NCBI GenBank assembly: GCA_012517485.1
Contig: JAAYUT010000193.1
Span: forward strand, 1 to 19,711
DNA length: 19,711 bases
Origin: Candidatus Atribacter fermentans
Lineage (GTDB): Bacteria > Atribacterota > Atribacteria > Atribacterales > Atribacteraceae
Reading direction: 5' to 3'
The position numbers were made by a program, and so were the translations under genes. The notes under the pieces were generated by a model. It was not told where the DNA came from, ran no database searches, and saw only the letters and a list, made by a program, of their open reading frames with translations. Positions 6,404 to 16,201 of this stretch are shown in pieces. The stretch's first letter is position 1. Each line of letters begins with the position of its first letter.

Positions 6404-9400
6404 ATGAAATATAAGGATTTGATTCAATTTGAACCAATTGAATCAGTGGTGAAATTGATTGATGCCGATAAAGCTTTAAATGCCAAACGCTTGGTGGAGA
6501 CCTATGTCATTTCCGATGAAATGGCAGAAAAATTAATAACCTTAGTTTTTCCTAATCTTCAATTTGATATACCAACAGATAATAAAGGACTCTTAGTGGT
6601 TGGAAACTACGGAACTGGAAAATCCCATCTTATGTCGGTCATCTCAGCTCTAGCCGAAAATCAAAATCTTATTCATTCTATTAAGAACGATAAGGTGGTG
6701 CAAAATGCCAATCAAATCGCAGGTCGATTTCAGGTGGTAAGGACTGAAATTGGCGCCACAACAATGTCTTTGCGTGACATATTAGTTGGAGAATTAGAAA
6801 CATATTTTGAAAGTTCTAGTATTTCTTATTCCTTTCCATCGTTAGATAAAATAACTAATCACAAACAAATTTTTGAGGATATGATGGAAGCCTTCCATCG
6901 AAAATTTCCTGACCAGGGGTTACTTTTAGTCGTTGATGAACTGCTTGATTATTTAAGAACCCGTAAAGATCAAGAAATCATCCTCGATTTAAACTTTCTT
7001 CGTGAAATTGGAGAAGTCAGCAAATATCTCCGGTTTCGTTTTATTGCAGGCGTCCAAGAAGCAATTTTTGATAGTCCTCGTTTTGCTTATGTCGCAGATA
7101 GCATTCACCGGGTGAAAGATCGATTTGAACAAGTATTGATAGTTCGAAAAGATGTTAAATTTGTTGTAGCTGAACGTCTTTTGAAAAAAACTACTGAACA
7201 AATGGTAAAAATTAAAGAATATTTAAACCATTTTATCCAATTTTATGGACATATGAATGAGCGTATTGATGAATTTATTAGTCTTTTTCCTATTCATCCA
7301 GATTATATCGATACTTTCGAGCGAATAACCATAATTGAAAAACGTGAAGTTCTAAAAACCCTTTCATTAACTATGAAAAAACTTCTCGAACAATCAATAC
7401 CTGCAGAATACCCAGGTTTAATTGCTTACGATAATTATTGGAATAACCTTCGAGAAAATGCTTCATTCAGAGCTATTCCTGAGGTTAGAGCAGTTATTGA
7501 CTGCAGTCAAAGTTTAGAATCCCGAATCGTACAAGCATTTACCCGTCCGCAATATCGTACACTTGCCCTTCGAATCATTCATGCACTTTCAGTCCATCGT
7601 TTAACCGTTGGAGATATTTATTCGCCCGTTGGGGCCACTTCAGAAGAACTACGAGATAGTCTTTGCCTTTTCCAGGAAGGAGTCGAAGAGTTAGGAGGGA
7701 ACCCAGCTGATGACCTTCTTACTCAAATAGAAGCGACCTTAAAAGAAATTTTTAAAACAGTCAGTGGTCAATTCATTTCGTATAATCCAGATAATCGCCA
7801 ATATTTCATTGATTTGAAAAAAACCGATGATTTTGATGCATTGATCGATAAGCGAACGGAAAGCTTGGAAGATTCAGAGTTAGATCGATATTATTTTGAT
7901 GCTTTAAAACGAGTTATGGAGTGCACTGATCAGACCTATGTTTCCCACTATAGAATATGGCAACATGAAGTTATATGGCGAGAACGAAAAGCCACTCGTC
8001 AAGGGTATCTTTTTTTTGGTTCTCCAAATGAGCGTTCCACAGCAGTTCCCCCTCGGGATTTTTATATTTATTTTATACAGCCCTACGATCCTCCTTCCTA
8101 TAAAGATGAAAAAAGAACGGATGAGGTTTTTTTTAAACTTAGCAAAAAAGATGAACTATTTACTGTTTCGCTTCGAAGATTTGCAGCTTCTGTTGATTTG
8201 GCATCTATATCATCGGGATCGAAAAAATCGATTTATGAATCGAAAGCAAATCAATATTTAAGCGATATTGTTCAATGGTTACAAAAAAACCTTACCACTG
8301 CTTTTGAAGTAACCTGTCAAGGAATCAGTAAACCTCTTATTAAATGGGTAGAAGGCCAAACAATTCGTGATCTGGCAGGAATTAGTACGAGTGAACGATT
8401 AAATTTCCGAGATATAATTAATACCATCGCTGCTTTTTGTTTATCCAGTCATTTTCAAGAATTAGCGCCAGAGTACCCATCATTTTCATTATTGTTTACA
8501 AGTACCAATCGAAATCAAGCTGCCCAAGATGCAATAAAAGCGATAATTGGTTCTAATCGTACTCGGCAAGCTAATGCAGTTTTAGATGCTCTTGGATTGT
8601 TAGATGGTGAGCATTTAAATCCCCATCATTCAAAATATGCAAAATATATACTTGATAAGATGAAAAAAAAGGGATTTGGTCAAGTACTCAACCGTTCTGA
8701 AATTTTCGAGGATTGCCTTGGTGTTGAATATATGGCACCTCAGTCCATGCGTTTAGAACCAGAATGGGTGGTTGTTGTCTTAGCATCGTTGGTTTATTCG
8801 GGAGATGTTATCCTCACTTTTCCTGGGGTGAAGTACGATGCAACAAATCTTTCTCAGTTTTCTACAACCAGTATAGATGATCTAATCAATTTTAAACACA
8901 TTGAACCTCCTAAAGAGTGGAATATTCCAGCGATCAAGGCTTTATTTGAACTTCTTGAGCTTGCTCCTGGGAAAGTACAACTCATTACCCAAAATCATGA
9001 CGAACCGATAAAAGACTTACAGAAAGCCATTGCTGAAGTGGTGAAAAGGTTAGTATATGCAGACCAGGTAATTCATGACCGCCTCACATTTTGGAAAAAA
9101 GAACTTTTTACTGAGGAAGAAAAACTTTGTTTCAGGTCACAATTACAGAATGCCAAATCCTTTTTAGAATCACTTCAGATTTATTCGACACCGGGGAAGT
9201 TAAAAAATTTCCGTTATGATGTTAAAGATATACAACCATACTATGAAATAATACGAATTTTAAAGGAAATTGAAGCCCTTCGAGATTTTATTTCAGAAAT
9301 GAGTAATTTAAGCTCGTATATTACAGAAGCGGAAAGGTTATTACCAAGTGACCACAACTGGGCGAATTCGGTGAAAAAGGTACGAGAAGAAACCCTTCAA

Positions 9401-10135
9401 AAAATTGTGGATCCATCACAGCGACAAATTGGGGCTTTCCGTCAACAAACCCAAAAATTACTCAATGATTTAAAAAACTCTTATATCCATACCTATATGG
9501 AACTTCACACTCGAAACCGTTTAGGAGTAAATGATGATCAATTTAAACAAAAACTCTTGAAGGACCACCGGTTAAAAATACTTAACATCTTGAATTCCAT
9601 CAACATCATGCCGCATCAACAACTGGAAAGTTTTCAGCAAAAATTATCTGAAATAAAAAGCTGCTTTAATTTAACCAATCATGATTTGAATACTTCTCCG
9701 GTATGTCCTCATTGTGGGTTCAATCCATTAGCAGAAAAACCCTTAGCATATTCGGCACCCATTTTTCTTAGAAACTTAGACGATGAGTTGGATACACTTT
9801 TTAATAATTGGACTCAAACTTTATTGGATAATATTAATGATTCTACCAATAAAAATAACCTTAATCTCCTTAAGCCAGATTCTCGAAATAGGATAAATGA
9901 CTTTATGGAGAAACAAATTTTGCCAGATGATGTTGATTTAGAGTTTGTCAAAATAATAAATGAAGTATTTTCAGGATTGGTTAAAGTAAAAGTTAGTCTA
10001 TCGGAACTTAAGGATGCATTATTATTTGGTGGCTCTCCAGCAACTCCGGAAGAAATTCGAAAAAGATTTGAAAATTATTTAAATGAAATAATGCGAGGGA
10101 AGGACCCAAAAAAGGTTAGAATTGTTTTGGAGTGA
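6404..10135 (+). CDS. brxC: BrxC-like large P-loop ATPase (DUF6079-like) of BREX
   Basis: At 1243 aa this is the size expected of BrxC/PglY proteins. It has an N-terminal ATPase domain with Walker A GNYGTGKSH at residues 67-75 and Walker B LLLVVDELLDYL, with Asp178-Glu179. The middle carries long helical regions, and a knuckle CPHCGFNP lies at 1101-1108. Only one CxxC pair is obvious, so any metal site would need other ligands or a second subunit. BrxC proteins are AAA+-like ATPases that assemble with PglZ and the methyltransferase in BREX. A GGAGGAGG at 6393-6400, 3-6 bases before the ATG, supports the start. The stop TGA is 4 bases before the preferred pglZ start, so the two are probably coupled. 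The resemblance to DUF6079 proteins is from memory of that family. Confidence 0.8.
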   Translation: MKYKDLIQFEPIESVVKLIDADKALNAKRLVETYVISDEMAEKLITLVFPNLQFDIPTDNKGLLVVGNYGTGKSHLMSVISALAENQNLIHSIKNDKVVQNANQIAGRFQVVRTEIGATTMSLRDILVGELETYFESSSISYSFPSLDKITNHKQIFEDMMEAFHRKFPDQGLLLVVDELLDYLRTRKDQEIILDLNFLREIGEVSKYLRFRFIAGVQEAIFDSPRFAYVADSIHRVKDRFEQVLIVRKDVKFVVAERLLKKTTEQMVKIKEYLNHFIQFYGHMNERIDEFISLFPIHPDYIDTFERITIIEKREVLKTLSLTMKKLLEQSIPAEYPGLIAYDNYWNNLRENASFRAIPEVRAVIDCSQSLESRIVQAFTRPQYRTLALRIIHALSVHRLTVGDIYSPVGATSEELRDSLCLFQEGVEELGGNPADDLLTQIEATLKEIFKTVSGQFISYNPDNRQYFIDLKKTDDFDALIDKRTESLEDSELDRYYFDALKRVMECTDQTYVSHYRIWQHEVIWRERKATRQGYLFFGSPNERSTAVPPRDFYIYFIQPYDPPSYKDEKRTDEVFFKLSKKDELFTVSLRRFAASVDLASISSGSKKSIYESKANQYLSDIVQWLQKNLTTAFEVTCQGISKPLIKWVEGQTIRDLAGISTSERLNFRDIINTIAAFCLSSHFQELAPEYPSFSLLFTSTNRNQAAQDAIKAIIGSNRTRQANAVLDALGLLDGEHLNPHHSKYAKYILDKMKKKGFGQVLNRSEIFEDCLGVEYMAPQSMRLEPEWVVVVLASLVYSGDVILTFPGVKYDATNLSQFSTTSIDDLINFKHIEPPKEWNIPAIKALFELLELAPGKVQLITQNHDEPIKDLQKAIAEVVKRLVYADQVIHDRLTFWKKELFTEEEKLCFRSQLQNAKSFLESLQIYSTPGKLKNFRYDVKDIQPYYEIIRILKEIEALRDFISEMSNLSSYITEAERLLPSDHNWANSVKKVREETLQKIVDPSQRQIGAFRQQTQKLLNDLKNSYIHTYMELHTRNRLGVNDDQFKQKLLKDHRLKILNILNSINIMPHQQLESFQQKLSEIKSCFNLTNHDLNTSPVCPHCGFNPLAEKPLAYSAPIFLRNLDDELDTLFNNWTQTLLDNINDSTNKNNLNLLKPDSRNRINDFMEKQILPDDVDLEFVKIINEVFSGLVKVKVSLSELKDALLFGGSPATPEEIRKRFENYLNEIMRGKDPKKVRIVLE

Positions 10136-10139
10136 AATC

Positions 10140-12149
10140 ATGGTTAGTTGGAGAGACCATATTTTAAATGAATTAAATTCAGCCGATAACAATTTAATTA
10201 TTGCAGTTGATCCAGATGGTCTCTTGTTCGAAGAAGAAATCCAAGAGGAAATTATAAAACTTGGATATGAAATCATTCTTTTTGAAGAACCAATAGAATT
10301 TCGGTTTATTTATGAATCAAAATTTAGAATACATCGTGATCGGGGTAAAATTTCTAAATTTATCATTGAATTCAAATCAGAAGAACAAGATTTACAGCAA
10401 TTACCTTATGATATTCTTCAAATAGGGAGAAATGTTATATTTAAGCTTAATGAATTATTCCCTAATCTAAACTACAGAGTATTAAAAGAATTAGATCGAA
10501 CTTTCTATGATGATTTGTATAAAGTAGTTCAAAGATATCAACCAGAGTTATTAGGTGAGAGCTTAACCAAGGAATTTATTCTTCGTCATGTTTTTAAAAT
10601 TTCACCTGATTCAATAAAAAATTCTTCAGACCTTCTTCTTTATTTATTACGGAGACATTATCAAGGACTCATTATTCCACCGATTATTGATAGATATTTT
10701 ATCCAGATATTAAAAAAGAACCCGGAATTTTATCAATGGCCATTAGAAACACTTATTGAAGATCGGGATGTTTTCTTTCAATTTCTCCAAGAAAGGTGGC
10801 CAATTTTTCTTGACCGTTTTTTGGCAGAAAATCAAGTTAGTATTAAAGAAAACCATAAAGAATATGGACTAGAAATTGAAGGTCCTGTTCATCTTCCTCT
10901 CGAAGATTATGATATCAGGGTTTACATCGATACTTTATTTTTAGAAGGTTATTTACATTCAGTTCCTTACCAAAAAATTGACTTACCCAATAGAAAATGG
11001 GTAAATATCGGTATTCAAATCGATGAAAAACTTATCCAACAAGATCGTATAAAAAAACTTATCGAAAAGGTTCAATTAAATCTTCCCAGTGAAAATGCTC
11101 GATATAATGATTGGTTTCATTTTGCCCGTTTATGGGCAGAGCTGAATTTTCATATTTATGATATGAAAACACATTTCATAGATAATGAAATAATATCTCC
11201 TTTTTATTCTTTACAAAATTTAATTGACAACCGTTTTTTACTCTGGTTAAAAAAGCGTTATGCAAGTCTCGTAAATATCCCTCCAAATCCTCCAGTCATG
11301 GGTCATCATCTTCCCCGTTTTTTATTAAGGCAAATCGAAAGTGAACGAAAAACAAAAATTGTATTGATAATATTAGATGGTCTTTCCTTTGATCAATGGT
11401 TGATTATTAAAGAAGAACTTTCTCAAGCGGATTTTAAACTAAATTTTATTGAAAATTGTATTTTTGGATGGATACCAACTATAACTTCAATATCAAGGCA
11501 AGCAATTTTTTCCGGAAAACCACCACTTTTTTTCCCTAATAGCTTATATAATACAGATAAAGAACCAATGTATTGGAAAAACTTTTGGATTGATCAAGGA
11601 TTTGACGAGAAGGAGATTGCTTTCTATAAGAATCCGCACTTTAATACAATTATTTTATCTGAGGATTTATATGTATCTCCGAAGATTAAGATCGTAGGAT
11701 TGATTTTTGATATTGTCGATAAAATTATGCATGGAATGGAGCTCGGAACCTCGGGAATGTATAATCAAATTCGTCAATTAAGCCAACAACCATCTTTTTT
11801 TAGAATGATCAATCAATTCCTTGAAAATGATTTTCGAGTTTTCTTAACTTCCGATCACGGGAATATTGAAGCATTGGGTTGTGGGAAACCTTCTGAAGGA
11901 GCAATTGCTGATATCCGAGGTGAACGTGTTCGGTTATATTCTGATCTTTTGCTGAGAAAACAAGTCAGAAATAGTTTCCCCGAATCTTTGGAATGGTCTC
12001 CAATTGGCATTCCTGAAAATTGTCTCCCTCTCATTGCTCCTCATCGAAAAGCTTTCATTAAAGAAGGAGTAAAAACAGTAAGTCATGGTGGAGTTTCTGT
12101 TGAAGAAGTTATTGTTCCATTTATTGAAATTGAAAGGAAAAAGTCATGA
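10140..12149 (+). CDS. pglZ: PglZ-like alkaline phosphatase superfamily protein of BREX
   Basis: The 669-aa product ends with a PglZ domain of the alkaline phosphatase superfamily. LIILDGLS puts a metal-binding Asp at residue 413. PTITSISRQ near 446-454 carries the candidate Thr/Ser nucleophile. TSDHGN gives Asp572-His573, and SHGGVSVEEVIVPF gives His649. These are the metal and active-site positions of the superfamily in their usual order. PglZ is the protein common to all BREX types; type I PglZ proteins have been reported as metal-dependent nucleases. A frame extension to TTG at 10122 exists, but GGAG at 10129-10132 lies 7 bases before ATG 10140, which is preferred. It overlaps brxA by the ATGA at 12146-12149. 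Confidence 0.88.
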   Translation: MVSWRDHILNELNSADNNLIIAVDPDGLLFEEEIQEEIIKLGYEIILFEEPIEFRFIYESKFRIHRDRGKISKFIIEFKSEEQDLQQLPYDILQIGRNVIFKLNELFPNLNYRVLKELDRTFYDDLYKVVQRYQPELLGESLTKEFILRHVFKISPDSIKNSSDLLLYLLRRHYQGLIIPPIIDRYFIQILKKNPEFYQWPLETLIEDRDVFFQFLQERWPIFLDRFLAENQVSIKENHKEYGLEIEGPVHLPLEDYDIRVYIDTLFLEGYLHSVPYQKIDLPNRKWVNIGIQIDEKLIQQDRIKKLIEKVQLNLPSENARYNDWFHFARLWAELNFHIYDMKTHFIDNEIISPFYSLQNLIDNRFLLWLKKRYASLVNIPPNPPVMGHHLPRFLLRQIESERKTKIVLIILDGLSFDQWLIIKEELSQADFKLNFIENCIFGWIPTITSISRQAIFSGKPPLFFPNSLYNTDKEPMYWKNFWIDQGFDEKEIAFYKNPHFNTIILSEDLYVSPKIKIVGLIFDIVDKIMHGMELGTSGMYNQIRQLSQQPSFFRMINQFLENDFRVFLTSDHGNIEALGCGKPSEGAIADIRGERVRLYSDLLLRKQVRNSFPESLEWSPIGIPENCLPLIAPHRKAFIKEGVKTVSHGGVSVEEVIVPFIEIERKKS

Positions 12150-12910
12150 ATCAAAAACAGACTATCGGTATCGATCGACGATTACGATTAGAATGGTTAG
12201 AATATACTGTTGAATTATACAAACAAAAATTGTCTGAAAAAGAAATAGCCAAAGCACTTTTAAATGAAGTTAGTGGTCATCTATCGATTGGGAAGAGCTC
12301 AGTATCACGTGGCAGTGGTGAAAAAGCGGTTACTAATCTTATGAAAATCTGGATAAAAGTCCCAGATGAGCTAGCTTCACTACGCAATCGAGGGCTTCAA
12401 CTTTTTAATGATTTCCCTAAGGATCTACATATTGTTTTTCATTGGGGAATGACCATTGCTAATTATCCTTTTTGGGGATTCGTTGCTACTCATACGGGAA
12501 GATTATTAAGATTACAAAAAACAATCACTCCTGCACAAGTACAACAACGACTCAAAGAGCATTATGGAGAACGTTCCACAATAAAAGATGCTACACGAAG
12601 AGCTTTACGTTCTATGGCCGATTGGGAGGTTCTTAAAGAGTCAGATAAAAAAGGGATTTATTTGAATGGCTTAACAATTAAGTTAGATAACCCAAAGCTC
12701 GTATCTTGGTTGCTTGGAACGATAATTTATTTGTTTCCAAGCCAGACAATTCCTTTAAGAGAATTAATTATTCATCCAGCTCTTTTTCCTTTCGATCTAA
12801 TGAATATTTCTTTAAAAGAGCTATTAGATAATAACCCTCATTTTGAATTACAAAATTATGGTTTAAATGAAGCAACGGTTTTCTTGAAAAAAGGACATCC
12901 TGATTTATGA
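12146..12910 (+). CDS. brxA: BrxA-like protein of BREX
   Basis: This 254-aa protein is the last gene of the rightward operon, the position of brxA in type 3 BREX. It resembles DUF1819/BrxA proteins in overall layout: an N-terminal helical part (RLRLEWLEYTVEL), a central segment HWGMTIANYPFWGFV followed by RLLRLQKTITPAQVQQRL, and a winged-helix-like region ATRRALRSMADWEVL. BrxA of type 1 is a DNA-binding protein, which suits the winged-helix-like features. It starts in an ATGA overlap with pglZ and ends at 12910, where it overlaps the opposing helicase gene by 6 bases. The sequence match to type 1 BrxA is weak by eye; the call leans on position and size. Confidence 0.65.
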   Translation: MNQKQTIGIDRRLRLEWLEYTVELYKQKLSEKEIAKALLNEVSGHLSIGKSSVSRGSGEKAVTNLMKIWIKVPDELASLRNRGLQLFNDFPKDLHIVFHWGMTIANYPFWGFVATHTGRLLRLQKTITPAQVQQRLKEHYGERSTIKDATRRALRSMADWEVLKESDKKGIYLNGLTIKLDNPKLVSWLLGTIIYLFPSQTIPLRELIIHPALFPFDLMNISLKELLDNNPHFELQNYGLNEATVFLKKGHPDL

Positions 12911-15019
12911 AAGAAGAATTTTCAAGAAAATACTCGAATCTTTTATTTGGATTATATTGGATTGTGAAAGCCGATTTAAAATCTTGGAAATTTCTTTATC
13001 TTTCACCCAATGTTGGATAAATTCACGTTCTTGTAAATGTAATGGGAGCATTTTTTGGTAAATGGATTGTTCCGAGTTCGATTCAAAAAGAACGGGGAAA
13101 AATTCCTCAAATCTTAATGGATCATTCGGGATACTTGTCCAGTTGATAGGCGATGAAACCTGTAAAGAAATATTATCAGCTTTAAAATCGGTTTTTCCTG
13201 TATATAAACCAACCGCTCGATTTACTAAAGAACCAGCAAATGTGAAATATATAATCATATCTTCAATTTTTACAGTGGGAATCTGATTAATTGAGCAAAT
13301 TCTTTGAATTTCTTCTAGAAGAGCAACAACTTTCTTTTGAAGATCTCGACTAAAAATGTTTATTGGTATATTTTTTGAGTGAAGTAATTCCCAAGTTCGA
13401 TTTATAACAAAGGGATCCGAAGGAATAGCGTTTCCACCATAAGTAAGATCTATAACATCGGTTGTTGATGGTGTTGGATCAAGATAAATTCCTTCCGATT
13501 TCAAAATATTAATAACTCGCCAGCATTTTCCGGCAAAACGAATTTTAGAATTACGACGTAGTCGAAGTAAATTAATTATTGGAATTTCTCCTAAAAGCTT
13601 TTTTCCATGATAAATGTTAATCGTTTGAGAACCAATGCCAAAATTACCATAAATTAACTTCATATCAACAATTCTGTATAATTCCTGATCAGCGCCATAT
13701 TGATTTTTATAATCATGGCTGCGGAGAAAACCACTGGAAGAAAGTTCGGCCAGAATGGATTCAACAATGTCTCTCGAAAAATAAATTTTGTGATTTACTA
13801 AATCACATAGATCTTTTATGCGAGTATAGCGCCCATTGTCTGATCCAATAACACTTAAGCATTGTTGGCTAAAAGCACCAAAAAGCTCATAAGGTTCGCG
13901 ATTTGGGAGATCCCCCTTTGATGCTGCGTCAATAAGTGCAGCAAATTGTAAAGCATCAATAAGGACGGAAGTGCTATAATCTGGTATCAAACAAACAACA
14001 TTTGTTTTATTTGAGCGGCGATTACTTCGACCTATTCTTTGAAGAAATGAATCTACTCCAGATGGAATTCCCCATAGTAAAACGGCATTTATATCACCAA
14101 TATCTATACCTAATTCAAGAGTACTTGTAGCAATACAAATAGCAGTTCTCATTGATGAGAATTTTTTTTCATTTTCTATTCGAACTTCGGGTGAAAGTGA
14201 AGAATAATGTGCATAAACAAAACCCTGCAGAGATTCATCGCTTTGTAGCATACCAGAAAGTCTTTCACATTCTCGGCGGGAATTTGTGAAAATAAGTAAC
14301 TTGGTATTTCTTCCCTCGGTTAATTGATGAATAAGAGAGACAAAGTCTTTTTTGTTTTTAATATGGCAAATGTGAGCATCAATAATACGATTGGTGTTGT
14401 AGGTTAAAAATACAGATTTTTCACTATTTCCTAAAAAGAAGTCTCTAATATATTTGAGCTCTCCAATTGTTGCAGATAGCATAATGAATTGAGGTTTATA
14501 AGATAAGTTCTTTATTAATCTACGAAGTGATATTGCAATCTGTAAACCCCGCTGAGTATTATAGAGTAGATGAATTTCATCGATAACAACTGCTTTAATA
14601 GATTGTAATGCTTTATCTTTTCTATAAAGGAGTACTTCTAATGATTCAGGGGTGGTAATAAGAATGTGTGGCGGTGATGATCTAATTAAATCATCTCTAT
14701 CACCATGGCGTATTCCGACTCGAAGCCCCAAAGATGAAAGGGGAGTATTTAAGCGTTTTTCTAAATCATTTACCAGAGCCTTAGTGGGTGCAATATATAA
14801 TATAAAAAGAACATTATCCTGAATTGCCTGTCGCCAATATTTGCTTATAAGTGGTGCCATTACTGCTTCAGTTTTCCCAGAACCTGTACCGGAGGTTAAA
14901 ATGACGCTCGAACCAGATAATATCGGCTCAATCGTTGCTTTTTGTATCTCTCTTAACTTTGAAAATCGGCCATAAAATGCGGTAGCAACCGCAGGAACCA
15001 AGAAGAATTTAGTGTTCAT
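12905..15019 (-). CDS. brxHI: BrxHI-like DEAD/DEAH-box (Lhr-type) helicase
   Basis: The 704-aa protein carries a full superfamily 2 helicase core: Q-motif-like LREIQKATI near residue 26, Walker A TSGTGSGKT at 42-50, DEIH at 147-150, SAT at 182-184, TSTLELGID at 298-306 and motif VI QRIGRSNRR at 327-335. The Lhr-like form of motif V/VI and the length fit BrxHI, the helicase of type 2 and type 6 BREX, and also SngC of the Shango system. It differs from BrxHII, the helicase normally found in type 3 BREX. The ATG overlaps the stop of the upstream BrxD-like gene (ATGA at 15016-15019). Its stop overlaps the convergent brxA stop region. The C-terminal half (about 370-704) has no motif I recognise. 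Confidence 0.85.
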   Translation of the reverse strand: MNTKFFLVPAVATAFYGRFSKLREIQKATIEPILSGSSVILTSGTGSGKTEAVMAPLISKYWRQAIQDNVLFILYIAPTKALVNDLEKRLNTPLSSLGLRVGIRHGDRDDLIRSSPPHILITTPESLEVLLYRKDKALQSIKAVVIDEIHLLYNTQRGLQIAISLRRLIKNLSYKPQFIMLSATIGELKYIRDFFLGNSEKSVFLTYNTNRIIDAHICHIKNKKDFVSLIHQLTEGRNTKLLIFTNSRRECERLSGMLQSDESLQGFVYAHYSSLSPEVRIENEKKFSSMRTAICIATSTLELGIDIGDINAVLLWGIPSGVDSFLQRIGRSNRRSNKTNVVCLIPDYSTSVLIDALQFAALIDAASKGDLPNREPYELFGAFSQQCLSVIGSDNGRYTRIKDLCDLVNHKIYFSRDIVESILAELSSSGFLRSHDYKNQYGADQELYRIVDMKLIYGNFGIGSQTINIYHGKKLLGEIPIINLLRLRRNSKIRFAGKCWRVINILKSEGIYLDPTPSTTDVIDLTYGGNAIPSDPFVINRTWELLHSKNIPINIFSRDLQKKVVALLEEIQRICSINQIPTVKIEDMIIYFTFAGSLVNRAVGLYTGKTDFKADNISLQVSSPINWTSIPNDPLRFEEFFPVLFESNSEQSIYQKMLPLHLQEREFIQHWVKDKEISKILNRLSQSNIIQIKDSSIFLKILLS

Positions 15020-16197
15020 GGAGATTCCTGGTACAAATCATCCAATGCCTTAACAACTGATTTAATAATGTGCCGTGCACGATCTTGTGTTTGTAGAGAA
15101 GCTGCATTAATAATTTTCAGTAATTGAGAGGCTTTCATTTCAAGGTCTGGTTCCCAATTATAGGCAATTCCATGGGTTTCAAGTATTCTCATAGCTAATT
15201 CATAAAGATGCTCTGTTGTTAGTGGGCTCATTTCATAGGTAGGGAGTTTATCAAACAAAGAAAAATCAAAATCCCATCTCCCTTTATTGAGTAAGATATT
15301 TTTGCATTTTTCAACAAAAGCTGGAGTAACAGCATAAAAGGTTTTTCCAAAATATTTTTTGCCACTATAAAAATGAAAAAGGTTCCAAAATGCAGCTTCT
15401 TGGTGTGCAACATTTTTGAGGTTGGTAATTACATCTTCAAATTCATCAAAAAGGATTATTAAACCATTTAGATCTGAATAAAGGGCAAGTATATTTAAAT
15501 CACTAAGAGCTGCCCAACTTTGAGAATACCCATTAGAGTCGAAAGTAAATACTTGATCAGTATAAAACTTCCAATCTGGTCTCGGGTCCCTAAAAAATGG
15601 CCGTAAGTTTTCAATAAGTTGAGTGTACAATTTTTTTAGTTTTGCTTTGTATTGCCAAGGTTGAAAAAACCAATCCTCAACAATGTCAGCGGCTTTGTCA
15701 TTTCCTGTAGCCCAAGCTCTTATTCCGATAAAAATAGCTGGTGAATTTAATACTTCTGAATAATCCCATTTCCAATTATTTGAAATCTCTTGCCAAATTG
15801 ATTCATCATTTTTCTTGTTGATTTCTCCAACAAGAAAATTAAAAAAAGATCGAAGTCCTTTTTGGCCAGGGGATTGAGGTATTTCAATGTTTCTGCAAAC
15901 GGCTCCAAAAATTTGATCCATGCGGTTAAAACGAACTCCAGAATTAGAATCTATTGTTACGGTACTCACTGCATAATTACGTTCTAAAGATTCCTCCCGG
16001 ATATATTTTAGGAGATGAGTTTTCCCTGATCCATAATTCGCCATAAGAAGTACCGCAGTTTCATTATGCACCTGAAGACGTTTTATTAAATCTTCAATTT
16101 CTTTAGTCCGACCAACGGTAAATTGACGTACATATCCTTCCGGTGGAATTCCCAACCTTAAGGATTCAATTATGTGTTGAGCTTGAAATGAATCCAT
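15016..16197 (-). CDS. brxD: BrxD-like ATPase (DUF2791-like), copy adjacent to the helicase
   Basis: This 393-aa ATPase begins with the segment IIESLRLGIPPEGYVRQFTVGR, broken here as IIESLRLGIPP (9-19) and RQFTVGR (24-30), typical of DUF2791/BrxD proteins. Walker A is ANYGSGKTH at 53-61 with Ala in the first position, and Walker B is LIILFDEFED at 246-255. In BREX types 2 and 6 BrxD is encoded beside brxHI, and in Shango a related ATPase (SngB) accompanies the helicase SngC. The same pairing here points to an ATPase-helicase complex acting on DNA. It starts at ATG 16197, 4 bases after the stop of the second BrxD-like gene, with a weak AGGGAAG site upstream that lies within that gene's end. 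Its stop overlaps the helicase start by 4 bases. Confidence 0.82.
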   Translation of the reverse strand: MDSFQAQHIIESLRLGIPPEGYVRQFTVGRTKEIEDLIKRLQVHNETAVLLMANYGSGKTHLLKYIREESLERNYAVSTVTIDSNSGVRFNRMDQIFGAVCRNIEIPQSPGQKGLRSFFNFLVGEINKKNDESIWQEISNNWKWDYSEVLNSPAIFIGIRAWATGNDKAADIVEDWFFQPWQYKAKLKKLYTQLIENLRPFFRDPRPDWKFYTDQVFTFDSNGYSQSWAALSDLNILALYSDLNGLIILFDEFEDVITNLKNVAHQEAAFWNLFHFYSGKKYFGKTFYAVTPAFVEKCKNILLNKGRWDFDFSLFDKLPTYEMSPLTTEHLYELAMRILETHGIAYNWEPDLEMKASQLLKIINAASLQTQDRARHIIKSVVKALDDLYQESP

Positions 16198-16201
16198 TTT
16201 T

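Noticed and set aside
3052..12910. A complete ordinary type 3 BREX system
   Set aside because: No brxHII helicase is found in the operon and the order of pglXI and brxC differs, so it cannot be called complete on its own.
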